Shown: piece by piece, positions 23,860 to 30,610 of the stretch | How the letters are laid out: every line of letters begins with the position of its first letter | Numbering within the stretch: position 1 is the stretch's first letter | DNA from: Ammoniphilus sp. YIM 78166 | GTDB taxonomy: Bacteria > Bacillota > Bacilli > Aneurinibacillales > RAOX-1 | Assembly (NCBI RefSeq): GCF_004522215.1 | Contig: NZ_SDLR01000005.1 | Location: forward strand, 655,097-697,544 | Direction: 5' to 3' | DNA: 42,448 nucleotides | Made by a program: the position numbers and the translations under genes | Notes under the pieces: model-generated | What the model saw: the letters and a program-made list of their open reading frames with translations, nothing else | The model's database searches: none | Told to the model about the DNA's origin: nothing

Positions 23860-23997
23860 TTAGATTGCCATTTTCTGTTCGCCGGAGATAAAGGCAGTGG
23901 ATGATTGAAGGAAATCCCGAATTTCTTCTGTAGTCAAACCCAACTCTTTTGCCATTATCAGTAGTTCTACCCATTCTTGATCAAGCACCTGATCCAT
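23860..23997 (-). CDS. SinI-type antirepressor peptide
   Basis: 45 residues with LDQEWVELLIMAKELGL and TEEIRDFL, the helical motif by which SinI binds the repressor SinR in B. subtilis. SinI-like peptides release biofilm and matrix genes from SinR. The start has GAGTGG just upstream. No SinR gene is adjacent, unlike the sinI-sinR pair of B. subtilis, so the partner must be elsewhere. Confidence 0.75.
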   Translation of the reverse strand: MDQVLDQEWVELLIMAKELGLTTEEIRDFLQSSTAFISGEQKMAI

Positions 23998-24238
23998 CTT
24001 CCACTCATCTCCCCATTAATAATAATTCAACTAGACTCGACTTTTTTCAGCTGACCGAAGGAAGTATTAATAGTAATGTATCATAATATTTATTGGAATT
24101 TTGTCACAATTTGAAGAGAAAAAAATTTTTTTTAAATAAAAACTAAACTCTAAAATGGATGAACATCCCTATACCGACCAAAATAAAGAATGGAAAAAAG
24201 CTTGGCCTTGAGCCAAGCAATAATGAGGGAGATAGTAG

Positions 24239-24889
24239 ATGAAAAACTTCACAAGAATTTGCAGCGTTATGCCTTTTTTATTGGGCTTGCCCTTGTCCAT
24301 TCCTGCAGCACATGCTGAAATGATAGAATCTGCTCAATATATTCAAGTAAGCGAACAACAAGAACAAATGACAAAGAACAAGGAGAAAATTGCTTCTGAC
24401 CATGCGAAAGTGGCAAAGGTAACCCAAGCGTTGCATGCTGATCCCTTATTTCAGGGCCTATTCCTTATGCCTGTTGAGGGTAGAATTACCACCCCTTATG
24501 CTTACACGCGTTATGTAAACGGAAAACGGGCTTCACGCCATAACGCCATTGATATAGCCGCTCCACAAGGGACGCCTATTCTTGCAGCCAATTCAGGAAA
24601 GATCATTATGGCCGAAGAGCTCTATCTCTCAGGAAAACGCGTGATGATTGATCATGGCATGGGACTCGTTTCCTCCTATAGTCATCTGAAGGAACTCAAT
24701 GTCAAAGAAGGCGATCCCATTCAGAAAGGTGACGTCATCGGCTTTGTTGGAAGTACAGGTTTTTCTACAGGCCCCCATTTACATTTGGCCTTTTTGCTAA
24801 ACGGAGTACCTGTTAATCCACAAAAATTCTTTTACCATGATCCTTTCGAACAAATTGCTGAGCTTAGCCTAGAGGAGCATGCCCAATGA
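24239..24889 (+). CDS. M23 family peptidase, secreted
   Basis: 216 residues. A signal peptide (about 1-26, ending AAHA) is followed by a short helical linker and a LytM/peptidase M23 domain. Zinc ligands are visible: His and Asp in RHNAIDIA, and the HLH pair in GPHLHLAF. Such enzymes cut peptidoglycan cross-bridges or act as sporulation channel proteins. GAGGGAG lies upstream, and a small hairpin GCTTGGC-N5-GCCAAGC (24199-24219) sits just before that site. Its 3' end overlaps the convergent 3D-domain gene by 26 nt. Confidence 0.88.
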   Translation: MKNFTRICSVMPFLLGLPLSIPAAHAEMIESAQYIQVSEQQEQMTKNKEKIASDHAKVAKVTQALHADPLFQGLFLMPVEGRITTPYAYTRYVNGKRASRHNAIDIAAPQGTPILAANSGKIIMAEELYLSGKRVMIDHGMGLVSSYSHLKELNVKEGDPIQKGDVIGFVGSTGFSTGPHLHLAFLLNGVPVNPQKFFYHDPFEQIAELSLEEHAQ

Positions 24890-25534
24890 TGCGAAGCTGA
24901 ACTTTCTGCCTTCCGTTTTGAATCGCTTCTTGATGATTCCAACAGAAGATATCAACCTTCTGACCTTTTACAGCACCGCCCGTATCAGCGGCAATCTTAC
25001 GTTCGATACTGCCGTCTTCAAATTTTACCTCAATCACTGTTCCTAATGGAATAACAGATGGATCAACAGCAACGACCTCTTCTGAAACCTTTAAACCACT
25101 GGCTGTTGTTAGTCCATTCCCGACCCCTCCTGCTGGGGTATACCATGTTGCTGTAAAATCCAACCATGGGCCTTCCTTGGCCGAACGAGAGGCAAGCTGT
25201 ATCGAATTTTTCTTACTCGTTCGGCTAGCTAAAAATTTGCCTGATTCTTTTTAACCTCCTGAATGGTCTTATCTTGATTCTTAATGGTTTCCTTCAATTC
25301 GCTGATTTCACCTACATGCTTTGCAATTTGCATCTCATATTCATCTATTTTCTTATGGCTTTCCGTTACATTTTGTTGAAGCTCTTGAAGCTCCTGCTTC
25401 TTTGCTTCAAATTTCCTTTCCAACTCCATAATTTTTTCCGTTTGTTTATCGTGCATGTTATACCCTGCGGCTCCCATACTCCCAACAAGTCCGAAACAAA
25501 TGAACATCATGAACCAAACGACACGTTTATCCAA
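24864..25534 (-). CDS. 3D-domain cell wall protein, expressed through a putative -1 frameshift
   Basis: Two overlapping frames form one protein of about 223 residues. Frame 0 (25534-25229) starts at TTG with AGGAGGG upstream and encodes an N-terminal membrane helix or signal anchor (about 5-25) and a coiled coil to residue 101, ending at UAG. Frame -1 (25232-24864) continues as LASRTSKK, a linker, and a 3D domain with SVIPLGTVIEV and AADTGGAVKGQKVDIF, the catalytic Asp-rich region of MltA-like 3D proteins. The junction is A AAT TTT at 25238-25232. Alone, the 3D part has no ribosome binding site and no signal peptide. The whole matches the usual anchor-coiled coil-3D layout. A single deleted T is the alternative explanation. 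Confidence 0.75.
25180..25250 (-). promoter_or_regulatory. candidate programmed -1 frameshift signal
   Basis: On the minus strand: a perfect internal AGGAGG ending 16 nt before a slippery heptamer A AAT TTT (25238-25232), an overlapping UAG (25231-25229), a 6-nt spacer, then a 10-bp perfect stem GCCGAACGAG (25225-25216) / CTCGTTCGGC (25189-25180) with a 26-nt loop. All three elements known from dnaX and IS frameshift sites are present. Confidence 0.55.
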
Positions 25535-25747
25535 GTTATCCCTCCTGGTGACGTTAGATCGTCTCTATTTGGAAAAGCTAGTTTAGATTTTACCAACATC
25601 CTTCCAGAAATGGTGTCGATTGACGAAGGAGAAATTCCACTTTTTTTGTAGAATAGGCCCATTTATCGAAAAATTCAATGAATTAATTCCGACTTCTTGT
25701 CGATTAGGATTGTCGTAATGGACATACTACTCCTAGGAGGGATGATA

Positions 25748-26011
25748 ATGGAGAAGATGAATTGGATCATTTCCGTATCGAATCATGATACGCAAGATTG
25801 GGTTGAGATGGCGAAAACCTGGCATCCAAGCGTTGCTCTACAAATCAAAGAAGGGTTAGAAGATATAGGGTTGGAATGCAGGGTCCTTCATCAGGTTGGA
25901 AACGTACGCTTGAAAGAAGAACTGACTTGGGAAAAAGCTCTGGAGCTAGGAAGATTTATGGAAGATCTAAGTGAACAGGAAAACGATGTTTATAATCGGA
26001 TAAACGGTTAA
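25748..26011 (+). CDS. hypothetical 87-residue protein
   Basis: Soluble protein starting MEKMNWIISVSNHDTQDWVE, no recognised domain. AGGAGGG lies 7 nt upstream of the chosen ATG; the frame is open further upstream without a site. Upstream lie several sequences near the Spo0A box consensus (see findings). A terminator follows. Confidence 0.6.
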   Translation: MEKMNWIISVSNHDTQDWVEMAKTWHPSVALQIKEGLEDIGLECRVLHQVGNVRLKEELTWEKALELGRFMEDLSEQENDVYNRING

Positions 26012-26019
26012 ACCATAAT

Positions 26020-26050
26020 AAAAGGCTCTCGAGAAGTAGAGAGCCTTTTA
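26020..26050 (+). terminator. terminator of the 87-residue protein gene
   Basis: AAAAGGCTCTC and GAGAGCCTTTT form the stem, with T-rich sequence downstream. Confidence 0.8.
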
Positions 26051-26148
26051 CTTCGTCCCTCTTATGAGTTCCATCCCTTTTATGGTAATATATTCACATT
26101 GTGATTTTGATTATAATATTAGTTAAGCAATGCCCTTAGGAGGATAAT

Positions 26149-26361
26149 ATGACGGAAAAAAATGATAAACAGGAAAAGCAAAGAAGAGAGAAACTAAAAA
26201 AACTTAAAAAAGAACGAGAAAGCATAAAAAAAGCGGCTAAAAGAGGCAAGATTGTAAGTAAGTTAAGCAAAGGAAAACTGATCATCCCCAAAGTAGACGG
26301 CAAGCCTATTCTACGAAATCAACCCAATCCTAAAAAAGTAGCTCTCAAAGAAAATGATTAA
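26149..26361 (+). CDS. hypothetical 70-residue lysine-rich protein
   Basis: A very basic protein: residues 1-45 are almost only Lys, Arg, Glu and Gln with a few small residues, likely a long helix that could bind nucleic acid. The tail reads IIPKVDGKPILRNQPNPKK. AGGAGG lies 7 nt upstream of the ATG. No family recognised. Confidence 0.55.
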   Translation: MTEKNDKQEKQRREKLKKLKKERESIKKAAKRGKIVSKLSKGKLIIPKVDGKPILRNQPNPKKVALKEND

Positions 26362-26382
26362 GGACAAATATTTAGAAGGGTG

Positions 26383-26415
26383 CAATAACACTTGTTATTC
26401 CATCCTTTTTATTTT
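26383..26415 (+). terminator. terminator of the lysine-rich protein gene
   Basis: AATAACA / TGTTATT stem with a 2-nt loop, followed by a T-rich region. Confidence 0.6.
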
Positions 26416-26506
26416 TTTTGTTTTTTTCAAAAAAAATTGTTGAAAGATGTCGATAGTTCGTTTATTATTTAAATATACAGAAAAATTAGAAGAAACCGGA
26501 GATGAA

Positions 26507-26692
26507 ATGATGGAATACAAAATCCTTTGTAAAAGTTGCGGTATCAGTTTAAGTGAATACGAAAGATTAGAGTACCAAGGAGAATGCATCGACTGCTATC
26601 GCGAAAAACAACCTAAAAACCCCGCCATTCATATGCCTGTGTTAAAGCGTTTGCGCAACCGCAAATACATGGCTGTGTCTGAACTTCGATAG
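26507..26692 (+). CDS. hypothetical 61-residue zinc-ribbon-like protein
   Basis: Two CxxC pairs (LCKSCG and ECIDCYR) separated by 18 residues suggest a zinc-binding fold, followed by a basic tail. The reading frame is open from 26447, but the upstream part looks non-coding; the ATG-ATG at 26507/26510 has GGAG 5-8 nt upstream. Function unknown. Confidence 0.55.
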   Translation: MMEYKILCKSCGISLSEYERLEYQGECIDCYREKQPKNPAIHMPVLKRLRNRKYMAVSELR

Positions 26693-26700
26693 TCTTAAAA

Positions 26701-26742
26701 AAATAGAGAGGAAGCTTGGTAAAAGCCCCTCTCTATTTTATT
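26701..26742. terminator. bidirectional terminator
   Basis: AAATAGAGAGG and CCTCTCTATTTT form the stem between convergent genes; the minus side continues into the stop region of the NlpC/P60 gene. Confidence 0.75.
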
Positions 26743-27728
26743 AGTTTCCTTATTTCATTTTTGATTACCTCGATATCTGCAGCTTCTGAACCATCATCCG
26801 CTATAACTCTTTTACCATATAGAAAATGACGATTCCACCAACCCTTTTTCAGATCCGCATGCATCTTAGAATCCGTCACACCCACACCCGTTTTGTATGT
26901 ATGGATAAATATAATTTCACCATTTTTCTTTACTTCCTTTACTATACCAACATGTCCATTGCGACGATAATCTTCTTTATCATATTTTTTTGCGGTGGTA
27001 GCTGTGGAGAAGAAAACCAAATCTCCCATTCTCAGTTCGTCACGAGTTAATCCTTGATTACCGTCGTACAGAAATTGCGGACGCGAGGCTCGTTTAAGCT
27101 TAATTCCATTTTTCCAATATACATATTGGGTAAACGAAGAACAGTCGAATACATCGGTTCTCCCTGCTTTAGCACCATAAAGATAATCCACTCCATAGAA
27201 CAATTCCGCCGTCTCAATAATCTCCAATGCTTTTTGCTTCCATCCTTGCGGATTAGATTTTGCCGGTACCAGTACTTCATCCGGTTGGTCTGGGATCTCA
27301 GGTTCATCTACAGGAGCTGTCGGTTCGAGGATTTCGTCAAGGTAGACCTTCGCTATCCTTCCTTTATGGTCCCAGAGTACCTCTGCATCTAGTGATTCCG
27401 CTACGAACCGAAGAGGTACATACGTTCGAGACTCGACGATCACCGAATCATGCAATCCTACCCGCAGGTATAGGTTCTTATTATTTTTCGTAAATTTTAT
27501 GGTTTGGGTTTTCTCATTCCAATGTAGCTCGTACCCCAGATGCTCCGAAATAAAGCGAACAGGGACCATCGTCCGGTTAGAACTGCTGATAAACGGTTTG
27601 GCATCAGGGAAGTTAACTTGTTCATCATTTACACTCACCCCTACCTCGGCAGCGTAAGATTTATCCCCTAATAGAAACATTCCTAACAGGATTCCAATAG
27701 CCAGACAAAATCGAATGTGCATGGTCAT
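26733..27728 (-). CDS. NlpC/P60 peptidase with copper amine oxidase-like N-terminal domain, secreted
   Basis: 331 residues. A signal peptide (about 1-26, ending SYAAE) leads to a copper-amine-oxidase N-domain-like stalk (about 30-130, with NRTMVPVRFISEHLGY and RTYVPLRFVAESL), a Pro/Glu linker and an NlpC/P60 domain (about 165-310). Catalytic Cys lies in DVFDCSSFTQYVY and His in RNGHVGIVKEV. Such enzymes cut within peptidoglycan stem peptides at the cell wall. GGAGG lies 11 nt upstream of the ATG. Confidence 0.88.
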   Translation of the reverse strand: MTMHIRFCLAIGILLGMFLLGDKSYAAEVGVSVNDEQVNFPDAKPFISSSNRTMVPVRFISEHLGYELHWNEKTQTIKFTKNNKNLYLRVGLHDSVIVESRTYVPLRFVAESLDAEVLWDHKGRIAKVYLDEILEPTAPVDEPEIPDQPDEVLVPAKSNPQGWKQKALEIIETAELFYGVDYLYGAKAGRTDVFDCSSFTQYVYWKNGIKLKRASRPQFLYDGNQGLTRDELRMGDLVFFSTATTAKKYDKEDYRRNGHVGIVKEVKKNGEIIFIHTYKTGVGVTDSKMHADLKKGWWNRHFLYGKRVIADDGSEAADIEVIKNEIRKLIK

Positions 27729-27809
27729 ACCCTTCCTTTCCTCCCAAATAATATTCTATTCGCAAAGAAAAAACAGGATCTGACGCAATTTAACTTAAAT
27801 ATCTTATTT

Positions 27810-27838
27810 TTGATAAATTTACAAAATTATGCTATACT
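27810..27838 (+). promoter_or_regulatory. sigma-A promoter of the carD-like gene
   Basis: TTGATA (27810-27815), 17-bp spacer and TATACT (27833-27838). Confidence 0.75.
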
Positions 27839-27870
27839 GAAGAGGTTGACTCTATAAGGGGGTGTTTCGA

Positions 27871-28350
27871 TTGTTTCAAATCGGAGACAAGGTTGTTTAT
27901 CCTATGCACGGGGCTGGCATAATTGAAGCCATTGAGGAGAAGGAAATTCTTGGGGAGAAACAGCTATACTATGTCCTGAACATGCCTCTGAAGAATATGC
28001 AAGTCATGATTCCCATGGCCAAGACCTCTAACCTTGGTCTGCGACAAGTTGTTGGCTCTGACATTTTAGAAAAAGTACTAAAAAATATCAATGACGGAAA
28101 GCTCGAGCCCATCTCTAATCCCATGCAGAGGCATCGCGTCAATATGACCAAGATGAAGAGCGGGGACATCTACGAAGGTGTGGAAGTCATTAAAGATCTA
28201 ATGTACTTGGAGAAGAGCAAGAAGCTCGCCACCGGTGACAAGGTAATGCTAGATAATGCCCGTCACATGCTCATTAGCGAGCTCGTCTTGGTTAAGGGAA
28301 TCGAAGAAGACCAAGCAGCTAATTTGCTAAACCAAGTCATCAATGCTTAA
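27871..28350 (+). CDS. CarD family transcriptional regulator
   Basis: 159 residues. The RNA-polymerase-binding Tudor-like domain begins FQIGDKVVYPMHGAGIIEAIEEK and the C-terminal helical domain carries RHMLISELVLVKG. CarD/CdnL proteins bind the RNA polymerase beta subunit and steady open promoters. The start is TTG at 27871, preceded by GGGGGTG; a GTG three codons earlier would remove this site. The start fits the family. Confidence 0.88.
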   Translation: MFQIGDKVVYPMHGAGIIEAIEEKEILGEKQLYYVLNMPLKNMQVMIPMAKTSNLGLRQVVGSDILEKVLKNINDGKLEPISNPMQRHRVNMTKMKSGDIYEGVEVIKDLMYLEKSKKLATGDKVMLDNARHMLISELVLVKGIEEDQAANLLNQVINA

Positions 28351-28364
28351 TTATTTGAAGGAAA

Positions 28365-28400
28365 AATAAGGACTTCAACCTCTGGAGTCTTTTTCTTTTT
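28365..28400 (+). terminator. weak terminator after the carD-like gene
   Basis: GGACTTCA / TGGAGTC imperfect stem followed by TTTTTCTTTTT. Confidence 0.55.
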
Positions 28401-28426
28401 GTGTGGGGAAAGTGGGCTGGTAGCGA

Positions 28427-28450
28427 AATAACCGGAGGAACTCCGGTTAT
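28427..28450. terminator. hairpin between convergent genes
   Basis: A perfect 11-bp stem AATAACCGGAG / CTCCGGTTATT with a 3-nt loop. It lies just past the stop of the minus-strand gene at 28461; a short T stretch follows on that strand. Confidence 0.6.
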
Positions 28451-28460
28451 TTCACCGCAC

Positions 28461-28616
28461 TCACTGATCCTCATAATCAGGATCATGCTGAACGTGATCT
28501 TCAGGTGTCAAATCATAGATCTTCTCATAGGTTTCATACTCCTCTCCCCTACCTTTATGGGGAAGATTTTCAACTGGCTGTAGGTTATATACCTTTGTGA
28601 AAGGTTCGTTTTTCAA
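28461..28616 (-). CDS. hypothetical 51-residue acidic protein
   Basis: Starts at TTG with GGAGGTGAGG just upstream, and encodes KNEPFTKVYNLQPVENLP and a Glu/Asp/Tyr-rich tail. No domain recognised. The ribosome binding site decides the start; the open frame extends 26 codons further. Confidence 0.5.
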   Translation of the reverse strand: MKNEPFTKVYNLQPVENLPHKGRGEEYETYEKIYDLTPEDHVQHDPDYEDQ

Positions 28617-28739
28617 AGTCCTCACCTCCATGCGGATAATGTGTTCATAAAGGATAGCCATTATGTGAGTGGGGAGTATTTTTAAGGGTAACAATGTATT
28701 ATAATACTGTTATTCTTACTAAAAAGGGGATTTATTTGA

Positions 28740-28925
28740 ATGTCAGAGTCTACGGAAAGAAAAAAGATCAGTCTACAAGACGCAATCCGACAAAAGTTAG
28801 CTAGCAAGAAGCAAGATCAATTGTCTGGTGGAAAGAATGCGAGCTACCAAGCCGGTTCAAACGCAAAGATGAAAAGTCAACAAACGAAAAAAGCGAATAA
28901 CCAACGCCGCCGAACGGGGGTATAA
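28740..28925 (+). CDS. hypothetical 61-residue basic protein
   Basis: Starts MSESTERKKISLQDAIRQKL and continues as a Lys/Gln/Asn-rich tail ending RRRTGV. It looks disordered and nucleic-acid-binding. GGGG lies about 12 nt before the ATG, and a TATAAT occurs about 45 nt upstream (28691-28696). No family recognised. Confidence 0.55.
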   Translation: MSESTERKKISLQDAIRQKLASKKQDQLSGGKNASYQAGSNAKMKSQQTKKANNQRRRTGV

Positions 28926-28933
28926 ACAAGAAG

Positions 28934-28968
28934 GAAGAGGGTGCTTTTGAGACACCCTCTTCTCTCCT
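28934..28968. terminator. terminator between convergent genes
   Basis: GAAGAGGGTG / CACCCTCTTC stem followed by TCTCCTTTT on the plus strand; it lies between the basic protein gene and uspA. Confidence 0.75.
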
Positions 28969-28981
28969 TTTAGGCAATCCC

Positions 28982-29407
28982 TTATGGAACAACCGTAACA
29001 GGACAAGGTGCCTCGTGTAGCACACCATAACTGACACTTCCAATAACGGTGCCTACAATAGGTCCTTTCCCACGGGAACCCATAACGATAGCCCTGACCA
29101 TACCCGTTCTTTCTTTAACTTCATTGCAGATTTCCAGTTTAGGAACTCCAGCTCTTATCGTTTTTATATAGTTAATCCCCGATTCCTCGACCACTCCAAC
29201 AGCCTCTTCCATGGCCTCTTCCGCTATCTCATTGCGATAAGAAGCGATTTCCTCCTTGCTGAAGAAGCGTCGGGTATTCATCGTCTCAAACGTTGGTTGG
29301 ACATTCAACAAAATAATTTCATCCTGGAAAACTCTTGCCATAGAAATCGCATATTCCAAAGCCTTCAAGGCATGATTGGAACCGTCAACAGGTACTAGAA
29401 TGTACAT
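28982..29407 (-). CDS. universal stress protein, UspA family
   Basis: 141 residues, a single Usp domain. The N-terminal ILVPVDGSNHALKALEYA and the ATP-binding motif GSRGKGPIVGTVIGS are both present, so it should bind ATP. Such proteins support survival in stress, often at low oxygen. GAGGGGGAG lies 6 nt upstream of the ATG. The promoter carries an Fnr/Crp-type dyad in the activator position. Confidence 0.9.
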   Translation of the reverse strand: MYILVPVDGSNHALKALEYAISMARVFQDEIILLNVQPTFETMNTRRFFSKEEIASYRNEIAEEAMEEAVGVVEESGINYIKTIRAGVPKLEICNEVKERTGMVRAIVMGSRGKGPIVGTVIGSVSYGVLHEAPCPVTVVP

Positions 29408-29434
29408 GATTTCTCCCCCTCTCGTATATTCATT

Positions 29435-29480
29435 ATTCTATCAGAGGAGCTTTTTGGAAGGTGTGAATCTTATCACACCT
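29435..29480 (-). promoter_or_regulatory. Fnr/Crp-type operator and promoter of uspA
   Basis: AGGTGTGA-N6-TCACACCT (29459-29480) is a perfect 8+8 dyad containing TGTGA-N6-TCACA, the Bacillus Fnr consensus. Its centre lies 32 bp from the centre of a TAGAAT -10 box (29440-29435), which is exactly the class II activator position of -41.5. No -35 box is seen, as expected. Confidence 0.7.
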
Positions 29481-29518
29481 GTATATAACACAATTTTAAA
29501 GGTGCTGTAACATTACTG

Positions 29519-29612
29519 TAATATAGAAGGTGTAAGATAAGATTATCAAGTAACCCCCTTAATAATATAACTTGAGACTTGCTGCATCGCGGCAAGTCTT
29601 CTTTCTTTTTTC
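29519..29612 (+). ncRNA. candidate small regulatory RNA
   Basis: Between the uspA operator and the next gene, a plus-strand terminator (29574-29612) has no coding frame before it. A TAATAT (29519-29524) could be its -10. The transcript of about 80 nt would contain GTAACCCCCTTAATA, a C-rich single-stranded stretch able to pair with ribosome binding sites. No known family matched with certainty. Confidence 0.35.
29574..29612 (+). terminator. orphan plus-strand terminator
   Basis: AGACTTGC / GCAAGTCT stem (with an inner GC pair) followed by TCTTTCTTTTTTC. Confidence 0.7.
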
Positions 29613-29631
29613 AGATGAGAAAAGCTTCTGC

Positions 29632-29680
29632 GAAAAAATAAGGGTTCTCAAAGGAGCAAACTGCTCCCTTGAGAACCCTA
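29632..29680 (-). terminator. terminator of the squalene/phytoene synthase-like gene
   Basis: AGGGTTCTCAA and TTGAGAACCCT plus an inner GGAGCA / TGCTCC form the stem, followed by TTATTTTTTCG on the minus strand. Confidence 0.85.
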
Positions 29681-29682
29681 TT

Positions 29683-30504
29683 TTAGCTTGTTCCTGAGAT
29701 CTCACTAACTAGCTGGTTAACGGCGTCACGACTAAGCTTCGCTTCACCCGCTTCGATGGCGTCCAAGGTGCCATGAGCGAGTACCAGGGGAATTTTACAG
29801 AAAAGAAGAATGGTGCCGGGCTTTAGTGATTCCGTGTATTGATTCGCTAAGGACAGATTATGTCTAGCATAAGCAATCATATCACTAAACTCCCAACCTT
29901 CTGGATAATAGTTCACTCCTCTGGAGTGGTCTTCCGCCCGATTTCGAATAATATTGACAGCCTGCAACCCGCGGCCAAACCCAATGGCTAACTCACGATC
30001 GGTCTCCGTATTGTCATACCACACCCAAATATCTGACAACATCACTCCAACGAGTCCGGCAACGTAGTACGTATAATCATCCAGATCTTCTTTGCTTTGA
30101 ATGTTCCAATCCTTCTTAACCCATTCGGCCATACCATCTGACATGGTAGCGGTTGAAGAAAAGATCTTTTCAGCAATCGTCTCCGGCGCCAGTTGCGTCC
30201 AATCTCCTAATCGAAGGGTGACCTCAGGCAAAGTCGTTCCATAGGACCGGAACAGTTCTTTGAATTCAGAAGGATCAAAGGGACCCTGAAGGATTTGACT
30301 CACAGCCTTTAATAAATGGACTTTCTGTTCAGCAGGTAGCTGGGGGTGGTCTTCAATTTCATCAATCGCTCTCATACACAAGTACGCGGATGCGACTGCT
30401 TCCTGCACGCCAGGTGTTAAGCGACTAATCGGGATAAAGAAGGTTCGACTGGTCTTAAGCAGCATGTCCATCGCTTCCTTGTGTAAATTGGATATTTCAC
30501 TCAT
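29683..30504 (-). CDS. squalene/phytoene synthase family protein (YisP-like)
   Basis: 273 residues. The first Asp-rich motif is intact (Asp48-Glu-Ile-Glu-Asp52, AIDEIED). In the second motif the first Asp is Asn188 (NIIRNRAEDHSRG where synthases have NIIRD..ED). The segment YTYYVAGLVGVMLS is typical. Synthases join two prenyl diphosphates; a defect in the second motif fits the B. subtilis YisP type, which was reported to act as a farnesyl diphosphate phosphatase. A role in terpenoid or membrane microdomain formation is inference. No other terpenoid gene is adjacent. Confidence 0.8.
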   Translation of the reverse strand: MSEISNLHKEAMDMLLKTSRTFFIPISRLTPGVQEAVASAYLCMRAIDEIEDHPQLPAEQKVHLLKAVSQILQGPFDPSEFKELFRSYGTTLPEVTLRLGDWTQLAPETIAEKIFSSTATMSDGMAEWVKKDWNIQSKEDLDDYTYYVAGLVGVMLSDIWVWYDNTETDRELAIGFGRGLQAVNIIRNRAEDHSRGVNYYPEGWEFSDMIAYARHNLSLANQYTESLKPGTILLFCKIPLVLAHGTLDAIEAGEAKLSRDAVNQLVSEISGTS

Positions 30505-30610
30505 TATGTATAACCCCCTTGTAATCTACCGCTCATAAACGATTCTAGCTAATTTCTTAGGATTATAGCATAAAAAATGAATAAACCAAAATCAAACGTG
30601 ATACAAAGAT

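Noticed and set aside
24154..24210. 18-codon frame before the M23 gene as a leader peptide
   Set aside because: No ribosome binding site; the only structure seen is the small hairpin at 24199-24219.
29459..29480. Fnr-type dyad as operator for a plus-strand promoter
   Set aside because: No -10 box lies at the needed distance on the plus strand, while the uspA side fits exactly.
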